A program made the position numbers and the translations under genes. Positions 9,875 through 21,343 of a stretch of DNA of 64,000 nucleotides are shown here, piece after piece. The notes beneath the pieces were generated by a model. The model saw only the letters and a program-made list of their open reading frames with translations. It ran no database searches and had not been told where the DNA came from. Source of the DNA: Pseudomonas brassicacearum (GTDB taxonomy: Bacteria; Pseudomonadota; Gammaproteobacteria; Pseudomonadales; Pseudomonadaceae); NCBI RefSeq assembly GCF_009601685.2, contig NZ_CP045701.2, forward strand, positions 2,976,001 to 3,040,000. Reading direction: 5' to 3'. How positions within the stretch are numbered: position 1 is the first letter of the stretch; each line of letters opens with the position of its first letter.

Positions 9875-10582
9875 ATGACGCTTCCACGAGCGTTGGCATT
9901 CGATGTGTTCGGTACGGTGGTTGACTGGCATTCAGGCATCGCACGTGAGGCGAGTCCATTCGTGTCGACCTACCTGCCCGCTGTCAGCCCTGCGGAATTT
10001 GCCATGCAATGGCGCCGGTTGTATGCGCCAGCGCTGCGCGAGTGCATCAAAGGGCATGGAGGCTTCGTTGTGCTGGACACATTGCACTACGAGACGCTGG
10101 TCCAGTTGTTGACGGCTTACGGGCTGGAAGTCGACCAGGTTGACCCCGAGGTATTGCACACGCTTGCCCATGCCTGGCGTCGCCTGGACCCTTGGCCTGA
10201 CGTGACCGAGGGCTTGGCCCTGCTGCGTCGGCGCTTTGCGGTGGTGACCTTGTCCAATGCCAATGTGGCCTTGATGATCGCCATGAACCGCTACAACGGT
10301 TTGCAATGGGACGCACTACTGGGGGCGGAGTTCGCGCAAACCTACAAACCGGATCCTGCGGCGTACCTGTCCACGGCCAGGGCATTGGACATCAAACCCG
10401 CTGAACTCTGCCTGGTGGCCTGCCACCACAGCGATCTTGCGGCGGCCAGGGCGTGCGGCCTGATGACGGCCTATATCGACCGGCCCATGGAATATGGCGG
10501 AGCGCCTGCACCCGATGCCGCCCAAGCCCAGGATTGGGATTGGCAGGCCGATAGTTTCATCGATCTTGAACATAAGCTCTAG
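9875..10582 (+). CDS. Haloacid dehalogenase type II-like HAD hydrolase
   Basis: 235-residue HAD enzyme. Motif I is LAFDVFGTVVDWHS with the nucleophilic Asp; motif II is VVTLSNAN; a lysine follows in TYKPDPAAY; motif IV is CLVACHHSDLAAARACGL. This matches the L-2-haloacid dehalogenase group, which hydrolyses 2-halo acids or related small molecules. GAGGAG lies 9 bases before the start. Whether it acts on halogenated substrates is unknown; many members with this annotation act on other compounds. Confidence 0.85.
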   Translation: MTLPRALAFDVFGTVVDWHSGIAREASPFVSTYLPAVSPAEFAMQWRRLYAPALRECIKGHGGFVVLDTLHYETLVQLLTAYGLEVDQVDPEVLHTLAHAWRRLDPWPDVTEGLALLRRRFAVVTLSNANVALMIAMNRYNGLQWDALLGAEFAQTYKPDPAAYLSTARALDIKPAELCLVACHHSDLAAARACGLMTAYIDRPMEYGGAPAPDAAQAQDWDWQADSFIDLEHKL

Positions 10583-10655
10583 CTGCTTGAGGGACTGGTC
10601 AACCGAAACCGCCAGCAGCGCGCGCTTGCGCCCGGATGCGAACGGCATGCCCCCC

Positions 10656-12335
10656 CTAAAGGTGGTAGCGCGATTGCACCCATTGTTGGATTTGTTCCAA
10701 TGCTTTGCTGGGGGCCAGGGTGCTGTCCGTTTCAATGAGGCGAGTCTTATTGGCAAGCACATCGTCCCGGATCACATGGCGGAACCAGTTGGAAAAATCG
10801 CCGGCCTTCATATGTTCGCCAAGAGCGACATCGGACAGTTGCATCGAGAGGGACAAGAACTCCGTCAGGTTTGTGGCACTTTTGCCTAGGGCCGGAAAGT
10901 GAAACGCATGCCATGCGCCTACATTTCCCGAGACGTACTTGCCGCTGTGCCGATGGTGCTTCTGGTCTGGCTGGACCTGGTCGAGCAGCAACACTTGTTC
11001 GCCTTCTCGCAGGTTCCACAGACAGGCATGTTCCAAGCCTGGCGAGCGCTCTGGAAAGGCGGGCCAGCTGCGTTGTATGCGTTTGGCGAACTGTTCGACC
11101 AGTTGCCGGGCAGTACTGCCGAACGTTACCAGTACGTTTACCTCCTCGAGGAGCGCCGGGCATATCTGATCGAAGTTCAGGGCAACGATGATAACCCCCA
11201 TGTTGCCGAGAAAGCCGGGGGGCCAGTTGGCACAGTGGGGAAGCATGTAGTGTGCTTCGTCCACGATCAGCCAATAGGGTCGGCCCGAAACGTTACGAAG
11301 ATGATGAATTGCGGGCAATAGCTCGCCAAACAGTTGCACACGCGCCGCCGGCTCCAGGGCCAGGGCGCTGACCACAACGTTAAGCCGTGCCTGTAGAAGC
11401 AGTTGCACCGACTCCTCGGTCGTCGGAGGTACGGTCAGGCCACCCACCGTTACCGCGTCGTCAAGGGTCAGATAGTCGCCTTCCGGATCAATGATGCAGA
11501 AATCCTGGCGAGCCTGGACCATTCGTTCTGTCAGCCAGGTAATGAAACTGGATTTGCCGGAGCCCGAATTGCCAACCACCAGCAGCACCGACTCTGCAGG
11601 CAACCAGGCCTTGTTCGCATCAACGGTCTGGCCTAACGAGACCCCGGTGCGCTCGATGGGCACCAACGCGACGTCTTTTTCCAACAGCATCTCCACCAGC
11701 TCGCAGACCCCACGGCCATGGTCTTGGCTGAGGCACACGTCTGCGCTGGACTTTATCGACGCAATGGCATTGTTCACGGCCGCGGCACAGCCACAGATCG
11801 ATAAAAAAGCGTGGTCGTTTTCCGCATCACCCACGCCCACCACATTCAGCTCACAGATCCCCAGTCGTCGCAGAGCCGCACTCAGGCCCGACGCTTTGTT
11901 CACACAAGGAGGCAAGACCATGATCGCATCCTTGTTGAACGTCATCTGCCACTCCAGGCCAAGCTCGCGGATGCTGCTGAGCACCGTGTTTTCAAACGGA
12001 CGCCACGTGGCGATGACCGATCGGCCGATCGACAACGGCCAGACCCCTTTGTCACGTAGGCTGGCCACCAGTTCGGTGGAAGCTGGATCCGCGATGAGTT
12101 CTTCGGTGTCCGTGGCGGGGTCGTACAAGAGCGCGCCGTTTTCGACGATCACCAGGTCAAACAGGTCAAGCTGTGGAAACTGGTGCTTGAGCGCTTGCAA
12201 CTCCCGGCCGGTCACCAGTAGCAACTTGCGTCCGCTCTCTTTTAGGCGCGTGAGCGCTGCACAGACCTGCGGCGGGACATTGCCGTTTTCGGCGATGGTT
12301 CCGTCGAAATCCATTGCCAAGGCTAAGAAGTGCAT
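10656..12335 (-). CDS. HAD hydrolase fused to HerA/DUF87-like ATPase
   Basis: 559-residue two-domain protein. Residues 1-215 are a Cof-type HAD phosphatase: motif I DFDGT (9-13), motif II VTGRE and motif IV VVGVGDAENDHAFL. Residues ~235-500 form a P-loop ATPase: Walker A GNSGSGKSS (255-263), a Walker B-like IDPEGDY region and a second acidic motif WLIVDEAHYML, resembling HerA/VirB4-type ATPases. The fusion suggests hydrolysis of a sugar phosphate or nucleotide coupled to an ATP-driven activity, but the substrate is not visible. It follows the BCAM0308-family gene with a 33-bp gap and should share its Anr-box promoter. Similar genes are recalled in low-oxygen stress islands. Confidence 0.8.
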   Translation of the reverse strand: MHFLALAMDFDGTIAENGNVPPQVCAALTRLKESGRKLLLVTGRELQALKHQFPQLDLFDLVIVENGALLYDPATDTEELIADPASTELVASLRDKGVWPLSIGRSVIATWRPFENTVLSSIRELGLEWQMTFNKDAIMVLPPCVNKASGLSAALRRLGICELNVVGVGDAENDHAFLSICGCAAAVNNAIASIKSSADVCLSQDHGRGVCELVEMLLEKDVALVPIERTGVSLGQTVDANKAWLPAESVLLVVGNSGSGKSSFITWLTERMVQARQDFCIIDPEGDYLTLDDAVTVGGLTVPPTTEESVQLLLQARLNVVVSALALEPAARVQLFGELLPAIHHLRNVSGRPYWLIVDEAHYMLPHCANWPPGFLGNMGVIIVALNFDQICPALLEEVNVLVTFGSTARQLVEQFAKRIQRSWPAFPERSPGLEHACLWNLREGEQVLLLDQVQPDQKHHRHSGKYVSGNVGAWHAFHFPALGKSATNLTEFLSLSMQLSDVALGEHMKAGDFSNWFRHVIRDDVLANKTRLIETDSTLAPSKALEQIQQWVQSRYHL

Positions 12336-12368
12336 GCTGTTTCCCGGCTTGGTTTAATCGGTTTTCGT

Positions 12369-12866
12369 CTATTCGTCGCGTGTCCAGCGGATGCTCACCC
12401 CATATTTATCCCCGCTGTATCGATAATCGGCCTTACCTTTGAAAGAACCCTCCAATGCATGGCCCAGGCAGTTGGCCAAGTGGATACCGGTCGTGGTCAC
12501 GACCAGATTCTGCTCTGATTCAGTCAGCTTCATGAGGCGCTCCAGGGCGTGCTCGGCTTTTTCCTTTTTTTCAGTGTTGTGAATCAGGTTGATGATTTCA
12601 CTTCGGTGTTTTTGCAAGAAGCCACCCGACAAGGTGAGTGTTCCTGCCGGTGCGTCGTCATCGATACGTCTACACGCTGGGCAGGCTGTTTCTTGTGCTT
12701 CATGAACCACGGTGTTTTCAGGACGACTCCAGGCCCAACTTCCGGCCTGGTAAACAGCACCACAGTGCGGACACACCGCTGAACCCTCGACGCGCTGCAA
12801 GCGATAGGGGTCATGAGCGGTGCTTTTGAACAACTTGTCTTTCTGGCTTTTCTGATACTTGTCCAT
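12369..12866 (-). CDS. BCAM0308-family zinc-ribbon-like protein
   Basis: 165-residue soluble protein with two Cys pairs, CPHCGAVY and CPACRR, consistent with a zinc ribbon, plus a charged helical C-terminal half. It matches the family named after B. cenocepacia BCAM0308, a member of the low-oxygen-activated (lxa) locus; biochemical function is unknown. The start MDKYQK is supported by GAGGGA 8 bases upstream; longer in-frame starts run into the promoter. It is first in a leftward operon with the HAD-ATPase gene, 113 bp downstream of an Anr box. Confidence 0.8.
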   Translation of the reverse strand: MDKYQKSQKDKLFKSTAHDPYRLQRVEGSAVCPHCGAVYQAGSWAWSRPENTVVHEAQETACPACRRIDDDAPAGTLTLSGGFLQKHRSEIINLIHNTEKKEKAEHALERLMKLTESEQNLVVTTTGIHLANCLGHALEGSFKGKADYRYSGDKYGVSIRWTRDE

Positions 12867-12978
12867 GGCGTTTCCCTCGGGCATTGAGATGAAAAAATCC
12901 ACGTTCAGTTGATTGAAAATCGAATACCCATCCCTGGATTCCATGACTTCATTTGGGACTCTGTTTCGGCCTCCAACG

Positions 12979-12992
12979 TTGATTTGTATCAA
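12979..12992. promoter_or_regulatory. Anr/FNR box (TTGATTTGTATCAA)
   Basis: Perfect match to TTGAT-N4-ATCAA, the site for the oxygen-sensing iron-sulfur regulator Anr. It lies on the leftward side of the divergent region and is assigned to the BCAM0308-family gene by position. Confidence 0.85.
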
Positions 12993-13051
12993 TCTATAGG
13001 CAGGTGCCGGCACGCGTTCATCCAAAGGCATGCGGTGAGGTTTTGAGTTTG

Positions 13052-13065
13052 TTGATAAAAATCAA
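13052..13065. promoter_or_regulatory. Anr/FNR box (TTGATAAAAATCAA)
   Basis: Perfect TTGAT-N4-ATCAA palindrome with its centre 77 bp before the groEL start. This suits class II activation at -41.5 with a leader of about 36 nt. Confidence 0.88.
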
Positions 13066-13135
13066 TATGGAACGGGACACTTCATAGAAGCTGCCAGCAC
13101 GCGTTGGTTATGCCTATAACCAGGAGAGCAGCCTG

Positions 13136-14752
13136 ATGGCCCACAGCAAAATGACGTTTCGCGCGGCAGCACGCGAGAAAATCCTCAATGGCGCCTCGCA
13201 ATTGGCGGATGCTGTGCGCATCACATTGGGGCCGAAATCGAAGTCGGTACTGATTCAGAACAAGTGGGGCAACCCCACGGTCTGTAACGACGGCGTGACG
13301 ATTGCCAAGCGTATTGACTTGCAGGACCCCGAGGAGAACCTCGGGGCGCAAATGCTGCGCCAGGCTGCGGAGCGTACGGGCGACGCGGTAGGGGATGGGA
13401 CCAGCACCTCCACGGTGCTGGCTCATGCAATCCTGGCCGATGGCATTCGCAACGTCGTCGCCGGCGCCAGTGCGATAGACCTCAAGCGCGGCCTGGATCG
13501 TGGGTTGTTGCTGGTCGTGGAATCGCTCGCAGCCCAGTCACGGCCGGTCAGCACGCTCAAGGAAAAAGCCCAGGTCGCCACGTTGTCGGCGCATAACGAT
13601 GCCGTCATCGGCCAACTGGTGGCAGACGCGCTGGAAAAGGTCGGCGTTGAAGGCGTCGTCAGCGTCGAGGAGTCCAAGACCACCGAAACAGTGGTCGAGG
13701 TCATGGAAGGGATGCGATTCGACCGGGGCTATGTCTCCCCCTATTTCGTCACCGACACCGAGAAAATGCAGGTCGAACTCGACGACGCCTATTTGCTGCT
13801 CTGTGACCATAAGATCGGCGCTCTCAAGGATTTGCTTCCATTGCTTGAACTCGTAGCCAAGAGCGGGCAACCCCTGGTTCTGATTGCCGACGACATTGAA
13901 GGCGAGGCGTTGACCACGTTGGTGGTGAATCAGATAAGAGGCATCTTGCGAGCGGTGGCCATCAAGGCGCCAGGCTTTGGCGATCGACGCAAAGAGATGC
14001 TTCAGGACATGGCCGTTCTGACAGGGGCGACGTTGGTTTCAAACGAACTGGGCATCAGCCTGGAACATTTGGAACTGGGCCAGTTGGGGCGGGCGCACCG
14101 CGTTGTGGTGCAAAAAGACAGTACGGCTTTGATTGGTGGGGCAGGTACACGCGAGGCCATCGAGGCGCGTCTGCAGCAGATTCGCACACAAATGGACAGC
14201 ACCACCAGCGCCTACGATCTTGAAAAACTTCAGGAGCGCTTGGCGAGGTTGTCCGGTGGTGTGGCGGTGATCCGCGTCGGGGCGCCTTCCGAAGCCGAAA
14301 TGAAGGCGCGCAAGGATGCGCTGGATGATGCCATTTCGGCGACGCGGGCGGCGATCGCCGAAGGCATTGTCCCGGGCGGGGGACTGGCGCTGCTCAAGGC
14401 TGTCCCGATTATCGCGGCCGAAGAGGCGCGCCATGAGGGCGACGCCAGGACTGGTCTGCAGATTCTTCGCCGGGCGCTGGAAGCCCCGGCCAGGCTCATT
14501 GCGGAAAATTCCGCGGTGGACGCTGGCGTCGTGGTTGCGCGCATGCTTGCCGAACCCAACAACATTGGCTTCGATGCGTCCGCCAATTGTTATGTCGACA
14601 TGTACGAAGCCGGTATCATCGATCCGACCAAAGTCGTGCGTATCGCCCTGGAGAATGCTGTTTCAGTCGCCAGTATCCTGCTGCTGACCGAGGCGACCAT
14701 GACTGATATCCCGGATAAGGAATCACCCATCCAGCCACCATTTCCTGAGTGA
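13136..14752 (+). CDS. groEL: GroEL (Hsp60) paralogue
   Basis: 538-residue chaperonin subunit. The ATP-binding signature GDGTSTSTVLA, NDGVTIAK, the apical-domain stretch PLVLIADDIEGEALTTLVVNQ and the conserved IPGGG-like VPGGGLALL are all present. The C-terminus ends PIQPPFPE and lacks the usual Gly-Gly-Met tail. No groES lies next to it, so it is an accessory paralogue that must borrow GroES or work without it. An Anr box upstream points to expression under low oxygen. It is convergent with the kinase-like gene, with a 22-bp gap. Confidence 0.92.
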   Translation: MAHSKMTFRAAAREKILNGASQLADAVRITLGPKSKSVLIQNKWGNPTVCNDGVTIAKRIDLQDPEENLGAQMLRQAAERTGDAVGDGTSTSTVLAHAILADGIRNVVAGASAIDLKRGLDRGLLLVVESLAAQSRPVSTLKEKAQVATLSAHNDAVIGQLVADALEKVGVEGVVSVEESKTTETVVEVMEGMRFDRGYVSPYFVTDTEKMQVELDDAYLLLCDHKIGALKDLLPLLELVAKSGQPLVLIADDIEGEALTTLVVNQIRGILRAVAIKAPGFGDRRKEMLQDMAVLTGATLVSNELGISLEHLELGQLGRAHRVVVQKDSTALIGGAGTREAIEARLQQIRTQMDSTTSAYDLEKLQERLARLSGGVAVIRVGAPSEAEMKARKDALDDAISATRAAIAEGIVPGGGLALLKAVPIIAAEEARHEGDARTGLQILRRALEAPARLIAENSAVDAGVVVARMLAEPNNIGFDASANCYVDMYEAGIIDPTKVVRIALENAVSVASILLLTEATMTDIPDKESPIQPPFPE

Positions 14753-14774
14753 TGGCTGTGGGCAAGGGGAGTGT

Positions 14775-15827
14775 TCATGTCCGTATGGACGTCTCGATCG
14801 AGGACAGGTGACCGAGCAGCGGGTTTTCGCCGTGCAGGTCATTCAATGCCTGGTGCATCAGCTGCACCGCTTCTACTTTCTTCTGATATCGCTTGTCCTG
14901 ATCGGCATGACGCAGTGCTGCGCCCGCAAGGGAGAAGCTGCGCGTGGCCGCACGCAAAGACAGGAAAAACGCCAGGGGCTTGCAGTCTTCCTCCCACGCA
15001 CAGTGGTTGATGTAACTGGACAACAGGCGTGCGCCTAAACTTTCCAGCCCATGGTGTCGCAGGTCCATCAATACAAAAGCCACGTCGTAGAGCACATCGA
15101 TGCAGGCAATCCGTTCACTGAACTCAATGCCATCGAAGAGTGTCGGCTGACCGTCGAGAAGACAGATGTTGGCCAAGCGCATGTCACCATGGCAGCGGCG
15201 AACGCGATTTTCACGGCGGCGATCTTCGATGCAGCGGGTCAAGGACTCCAGCAGGAGCCTTGAAGCGTGAGCAATCGCGGCGACTGTCGCGGTGTCGAGA
15301 ATAGACGGATAGCGAGACATTTCCCGATGGTTTTTTTCGATTTCTTCTTTCAAGTCCGGGAGGCCACCGAAAGAAGGGGTGATTTGTGCATGCCCATGAA
15401 AGCGCGCGATCTCGATCCCCAACTGATCCATCATCGGTTCAGTCAGACGCCCTTCAACGGCCATGCGATCGAACAGCCGGTCCTGATCGAAACGGCGCAT
15501 CACCACGAGCCAGTCAACCACTCGTCCGCGACCGTTGAGCGCCAATTGGCCATTAGCCTGGCGAGTAATTGAAAACAGCCTCAAGTACAGCGTCGGGGCT
15601 GTCCGTCGATTGAGCAATAACTCTGCCTGGCAGGCCTTTTTTCGGCTTTGCAGACTGAGGAAGTTCAGCTCGGCAAATGCCACGGCTCTTTTGAGTTTAT
15701 AGGCACGGTCGCCATGCAGGAAAATCACCGAGCCATGGGTCTCGATACGCTCCACCGGCTGGTTTGCAGTGTCGTAGCTCGACGGTTTGGAGAGAAAGGC
15801 AATCACCTCATCTTGCAGGATGTTCAT
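14775..15827 (-). CDS. Aminoglycoside-phosphotransferase-fold kinase-like protein (COG2187 type)
   Basis: 350-residue protein with the APH/ChoK fold. The catalytic loop CHGDMRLANICL carries the HGD motif and the metal-binding Asp lies in LFDGIEF. It resembles the N-terminal half of COG2187 proteins, which often carry a C-terminal P-loop domain that is absent here. The start MNIL is supported by GGAGA 7-11 bases upstream. It probably phosphorylates a small molecule; antibiotic resistance should not be inferred. Two Anr boxes lie between it and the divergent acetyl-CoA synthetase gene. Confidence 0.78.
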   Translation of the reverse strand: MNILQDEVIAFLSKPSSYDTANQPVERIETHGSVIFLHGDRAYKLKRAVAFAELNFLSLQSRKKACQAELLLNRRTAPTLYLRLFSITRQANGQLALNGRGRVVDWLVVMRRFDQDRLFDRMAVEGRLTEPMMDQLGIEIARFHGHAQITPSFGGLPDLKEEIEKNHREMSRYPSILDTATVAAIAHASRLLLESLTRCIEDRRRENRVRRCHGDMRLANICLLDGQPTLFDGIEFSERIACIDVLYDVAFVLMDLRHHGLESLGARLLSSYINHCAWEEDCKPLAFFLSLRAATRSFSLAGAALRHADQDKRYQKKVEAVQLMHQALNDLHGENPLLGHLSSIETSIRT

Positions 15828-15886
15828 GCTCGTCTCCATGTCGTCTGCGGCCTTTGGGCAGTGTGGAGAAAGGCAGGCCCGCGCGA

Positions 15887-15900
15887 TTGACATTAATCAA
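15887..15900. promoter_or_regulatory. Anr/FNR box (TTGACATTAATCAA)
   Basis: Match to TTGAC-N4-ATCAA, centred about 66 bp before the leftward kinase-like start. This fits class II activation of that gene. Confidence 0.8.
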
Positions 15901-15948
15901 GTCCAGTGGATTGGAGGTGCGCACTTCTTGAGGGCCTCACGCCGGTAT

Positions 15949-15962
15949 TTGATATTTATCAA
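15949..15962. promoter_or_regulatory. Anr/FNR box (TTGATATTTATCAA)
   Basis: Perfect TTGAT-N4-ATCAA site about 175 bp before the acetyl-CoA synthetase start. It probably drives the rightward acs/pdh-like operon. Confidence 0.85.
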
Positions 15963-16130
15963 CGTCAGGCAAATGCCAGCGGCGCACCCTGAGTCGACGC
16001 TGGGGCTTGATCCGGCGAGGACGAATCGATGGGTCGACGAAGACGTTCGCCCCCTGCTGTTGGTCGCTGTAACAAGCGCCGGTCGGGGGCGTTCGCTGTG
16101 TTGAACCGTTCGCGACTCAAAGAGGCGATC

Positions 16131-17890
<1,760 letters not shown>

Positions 17891-17894
<4 letters not shown>

Positions 17895-18874
17895 GCCTCC
17901 CACCACGGACCCAGGACATTGCGCTCGACTTGCTACGGGACATGGTGCGCATCCGCCGTCTTGAGGAGCGGGCTGGCGAGCTGTACGGCGAGGGCAAGAT
18001 TCGTGGCTTTCTGCACCTGTACATTGGCGAGGAGGCGGTGGCGGTCGGTGTCCTGCATGCACTGGCAGCCAACGACGCGGTGGTTGCGACATATCGCGAA
18101 CACGGCCACGCCCTGATCAAGGGAGTCTCCATCAATGCCATCATGGCCGAGATGTATGGACGCCAGGAAGGATGCTCCCGCGGGCGAGGCGGCTCAATGC
18201 ATCTGTTTGATGCCAGTACTCGGTTCTTCGGCGGCAATGCCATCGTAGCCGGTGGCCTGCCACTGACGGTGGGCATGGCGCTCGCTGAACGCATGCAAGG
18301 CGGGTCGCGTGTATCGGTGTGTTTTTTTGGTGAAGGCGCGATGGCGGAAGGGGCTTTCCATGAGTCCATCAACCTGGCCGCATTGTGGCAACTGCCGATG
18401 CTGTTTTGCTGCGAAAACAATCTCTATGCGATGGGGACTGCCCTGGACCGTTCGCAGTCGCAAACGGATCTGTGTGCCAAAGCATCGGCGTACAAAGTCG
18501 ATGCCAGGTCCGTCGATGGCATGGACGTGATCGCCGTGCATGAAGCCGCTTGTGATGCGGTCGAACACATCCGCGCGGGGCGTGGGCCTTTTTTCCTGGA
18601 ATGTCGCACCTATCGGTTTCGCGCCCACTCGATGTTCGACCCACAGTTGTATCGGGACAAGGACGAGGTGGAGCAATGGAAGGCGCGTGGGCCGATTCAT
18701 GCATACAGTGCCCGGCTCAAGGCCGAAGGCCTTCTGGACGAACCCGGGTTTCTGGCGATCCTGAGCCAGGTGGACGCTGAAGTGGAGGCCGCTGTTACCT
18801 ATGCCGAAAACGGTAGCCTGGAGCCGCTCGAGGACCTGTCTCGCGATGTCTACACCCCAAGGGCGACGCCATGA
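17891..18874 (+). CDS. pdhA: Thiamine-dependent dehydrogenase E1 component, alpha subunit (PDH-like)
   Basis: 327-residue alpha subunit of an alpha2beta2 2-oxoacid dehydrogenase E1. The thiamine-diphosphate motif is visible as [16 protein letters not shown]...CCENN, and [10 protein letters not shown] and [10 protein letters not shown] are family signatures. It decarboxylates pyruvate (or acetoin) and transfers the product to the lipoyl arm of E2. It overlaps the preceding ligase gene and the following beta-subunit gene by 4 bp each. Acetoin dehydrogenase is an alternative identity. Confidence 0.88.
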
Positions 18875-19899
18875 GTACGCGTATGAGCTATCGCGAAGCG
18901 CTTCGCGAGGCAATGCGTGAGGCGCTGGAGCGGGACCCACGGGTATTTCTGATGGGCGAAGACGTCGGTCGCTATGGTGGCAGCTATGCCGTCTCCCTGG
19001 GGTTGCTTGGGGCGTTTGGTCCCGAGCGTATCCGAGACACGCCATTGTCCGAGCTGGGTTTCGTGGGGGCCGGTATTGGGGCGGCGTTAGGGGGGATGCG
19101 ACCGATCGTTGAAATCATGACCGTGAACTTCAGTCTGCTCGCCCTCGATCCGTTGATCAACACGGCGGCAGCCTTGAGGCACATGTCCGGCGGACAGTTC
19201 TCCGTGCCCTTGGTTGTGCGGATGGCGACAGGCGCCGGACGCCAGCTTGCCGCGCAACACTCCCACAGCCTGGAGGGTTGGTATGCACATATCCCTGGCT
19301 TGAAGATCCTGGCGCCGGCGACCGTTGAAGACGCGCGCGGCATGCTCTGGCCAGCGCTGGAGGATCCTGATCCGGTGCTGATATTCGAACATGCCCAGCT
19401 CTACAACCTGGAGGGCGAGACGGGTGAGTGGGAAACGGTGGATATCAACCGCGCCAAGGTACGTCGAGCCGGCAAGGACCTGACCTTGATCACCTATGGC
19501 GGCACCCTCGGCAAGGCCCTGACGGCCGCGCAGGAGTTGGCCGCCGAGGGTATCGATTGCGAAGTCATCGATCTGCGGGTTTTGCGCCCGTTGGATGACG
19601 AGACGCTGATGGCTTCGGTCTGCAAGACCCATCGTGCCCTGGTGGTGGACGAAGGGTGGCGCAGCGGCAGCCTGTCCGCCGAGATCATTACGCGGATCGT
19701 AGAGCAAAGCTTTTTCGAGCTGGATGCTCCGCCGGCCCGGGTGTGCAGCGCCGAGACGCCGATACCTTATCCGCGGCATCTGGAGGAGGCGGCCTTGCCC
19801 CAGGTGTCGACGATCGTCGCGACCGCTCGTCAACTGTGCCAAGGGCACCAGGGTGAGCACAGTGACGCGGGGTATTCGGATTCCGGGCCAGGAAGGTAG
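18871..19899 (+). CDS. pdhB: Thiamine-dependent dehydrogenase E1 component, beta subunit (PDH-like)
   Basis: 342-residue beta subunit, partner of the preceding gene. The N-terminal [14 protein letters not shown], the central [23 protein letters not shown] and the C-terminal transketolase-C stretch [30 protein letters not shown] are typical. The start overlaps the alpha-subunit stop as ATGA. The E2 gene begins 3 bp after its stop. Confidence 0.9.
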   Translation: MSTRMSYREALREAMREALERDPRVFLMGEDVGRYGGSYAVSLGLLGAFGPERIRDTPLSELGFVGAGIGAALGGMRPIVEIMTVNFSLLALDPLINTAAALRHMSGGQFSVPLVVRMATGAGRQLAAQHSHSLEGWYAHIPGLKILAPATVEDARGMLWPALEDPDPVLIFEHAQLYNLEGETGEWETVDINRAKVRRAGKDLTLITYGGTLGKALTAAQELAAEGIDCEVIDLRVLRPLDDETLMASVCKTHRALVVDEGWRSGSLSAEIITRIVEQSFFELDAPPARVCSAETPIPYPRHLEEAALPQVSTIVATARQLCQGHQGEHSDAGYSDSGPGR

Positions 19900-19902
19900 A
19901 CG

Positions 19903-21021
19903 ATGATCGAATTCAAACTGCCCTCTCTGGGGGCCGATATGGATGAAGGCACGTTGCTGGAGTGGAAAGTCCATCCGGGCGATGTGGTCAAGCCGGGTCA
20001 GGTGATTGCTGTCGTCGATACCACCAAGGCCGCCATCGAAGTCGAATGCTGGCATGACGGCACGGTGTCGCAACTGTTGATCGACGTCGGCGCCAAAGTC
20101 CCTGTGGGCACTACCATCGCCTGGTTGGCGGAACCGGGCGAAAAACCACAGGCCCCGGAACGCACAACGACTGCCGCGCCTCTGCTGATCGAAAAGCCAG
20201 CCCCGCACGACAGGCGCCCGCGGATTTCTCCGGCGGCGCGCAAGCGTGCTGCCGAGTTGGGGGTCAGTACCGAGGATTTGAAAGGCCATGGTCCTCAGGG
20301 GGCCATTACCCTGGAGGACATCGAGGCAGCCGCCCGCGTGGCGAACACCCCGGATCCCGTGCAGGCCATGCGGCACACCATCGCTGCGGCCATGAGCCGT
20401 TCAAAACGCGAGATTCCCCATTACTACCTCAGCGAAACCATCGCCCTGGGCAAGGCCATGGCCTGGTTGCAGGCGCACAATGCGCAAAGCACGCTCGAAA
20501 CGCGCCTGTTGCCCGGTGTCTTGCTGCTCAAAGCAGTGGCGCTGGCCTTGCGCGACTATCCGCAGCTCAATGGGTTCTGGCTGGATAACGTCTTCAAACC
20601 CGCACTCGATACAGACCTTGGGGTGGCAATCAGCCTGCGCCAGGGGGGACTGGTCGCGCCGGTTCTGCATCATGTGGCAGATATTTCCCTGACTCATTTA
20701 ATGAGCGAACTGGCCAGCCTGGTGGAGCGTGCCCGCAACGGATCCCTGCGTAGCTCCGAACTGGGAGGCGCCGGCATGACGGTCACGCAACTCGGCGACC
20801 AGGGTGTGGACAGCGTATTGGGGGTGATCTACCCGCCCCAGGTGGCCTTGGTCGGTTTCGGCCGTATCAGTGAGCGCCCGTGGGTGAACGATGGCCAGCT
20901 GTGCGTCATGCCAACGGTCATTTGCAGTTTGTCGGCCGATCATCGAGTCAGCGATGGTCATTACGGCGCACGCTTTCTGAGCGAAGTCCGTCGTTTGTTG
21001 CAGACGCCAGAGGCGCTTTGA
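19903..21021 (+). CDS. pdhC: Dihydrolipoamide acyltransferase E2 (single lipoyl domain)
   Basis: 372-residue E2. Residues 1-80 are one lipoyl domain with the modified lysine in VDTTKAAIEV; ~105-145 is a peripheral-subunit-binding domain (RISPAARKRAAELGV); ~150-372 is the catalytic domain ending in DHRVSDGHYGARFLSEV, which has the His-X3-Asp-Gly active site. It accepts the acyl group from E1 and passes it to CoA. No E3 (lipoamide dehydrogenase) gene is in the operon, so E3 must be shared from another locus. Confidence 0.9.
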   Translation: MIEFKLPSLGADMDEGTLLEWKVHPGDVVKPGQVIAVVDTTKAAIEVECWHDGTVSQLLIDVGAKVPVGTTIAWLAEPGEKPQAPERTTTAAPLLIEKPAPHDRRPRISPAARKRAAELGVSTEDLKGHGPQGAITLEDIEAAARVANTPDPVQAMRHTIAAAMSRSKREIPHYYLSETIALGKAMAWLQAHNAQSTLETRLLPGVLLLKAVALALRDYPQLNGFWLDNVFKPALDTDLGVAISLRQGGLVAPVLHHVADISLTHLMSELASLVERARNGSLRSSELGGAGMTVTQLGDQGVDSVLGVIYPPQVALVGFGRISERPWVNDGQLCVMPTVICSLSADHRVSDGHYGARFLSEVRRLLQTPEAL

Positions 21022-21032
21022 GGAAAGGACAT

Positions 21033-21311
21033 ATGAACCGGAAAATGATCCGTGATGAAGTATTGAAGGCCTTGAAAGGCATCGCCCCGGAGCTTGAAAT
21101 CGAGCAGTTGCGTCCCGATCGGTCACTGCGCGAGGAGGTGGATCTGGATTCCATGGATTGGCTTCGTTTCATCGAGGCCATTGATCGAAGGCTGGGCATG
21201 GCAATTCCCGAAAGCGATTACCAACACGTGGACACCCTGGACAAGCTCATCACCTATCTGGAGCAAACAGGACGCTCCTCCACACCTGAGCCTTCGACCC
21301 ACAAGGGGTGA
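21033..21311 (+). CDS. Acyl carrier protein-like protein
   Basis: 92-residue acidic ACP. The 4'-phosphopantetheine attachment serine is in DLDSMDWLRFIEAI (DSMD replaces the usual DSLD). GAGGAAAGG precedes the start, 11 bp after the E2 stop. An ACP co-transcribed with pyruvate-dehydrogenase-like genes is unusual; it may carry an acyl group made by the upstream ligase or complex. The partner is unknown. Confidence 0.85.
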   Translation: MNRKMIRDEVLKALKGIAPELEIEQLRPDRSLREEVDLDSMDWLRFIEAIDRRLGMAIPESDYQHVDTLDKLITYLEQTGRSSTPEPSTHKG

Positions 21312-21343
21312 ATACGACATAACCTTCTTTGAGGAACGCACCG

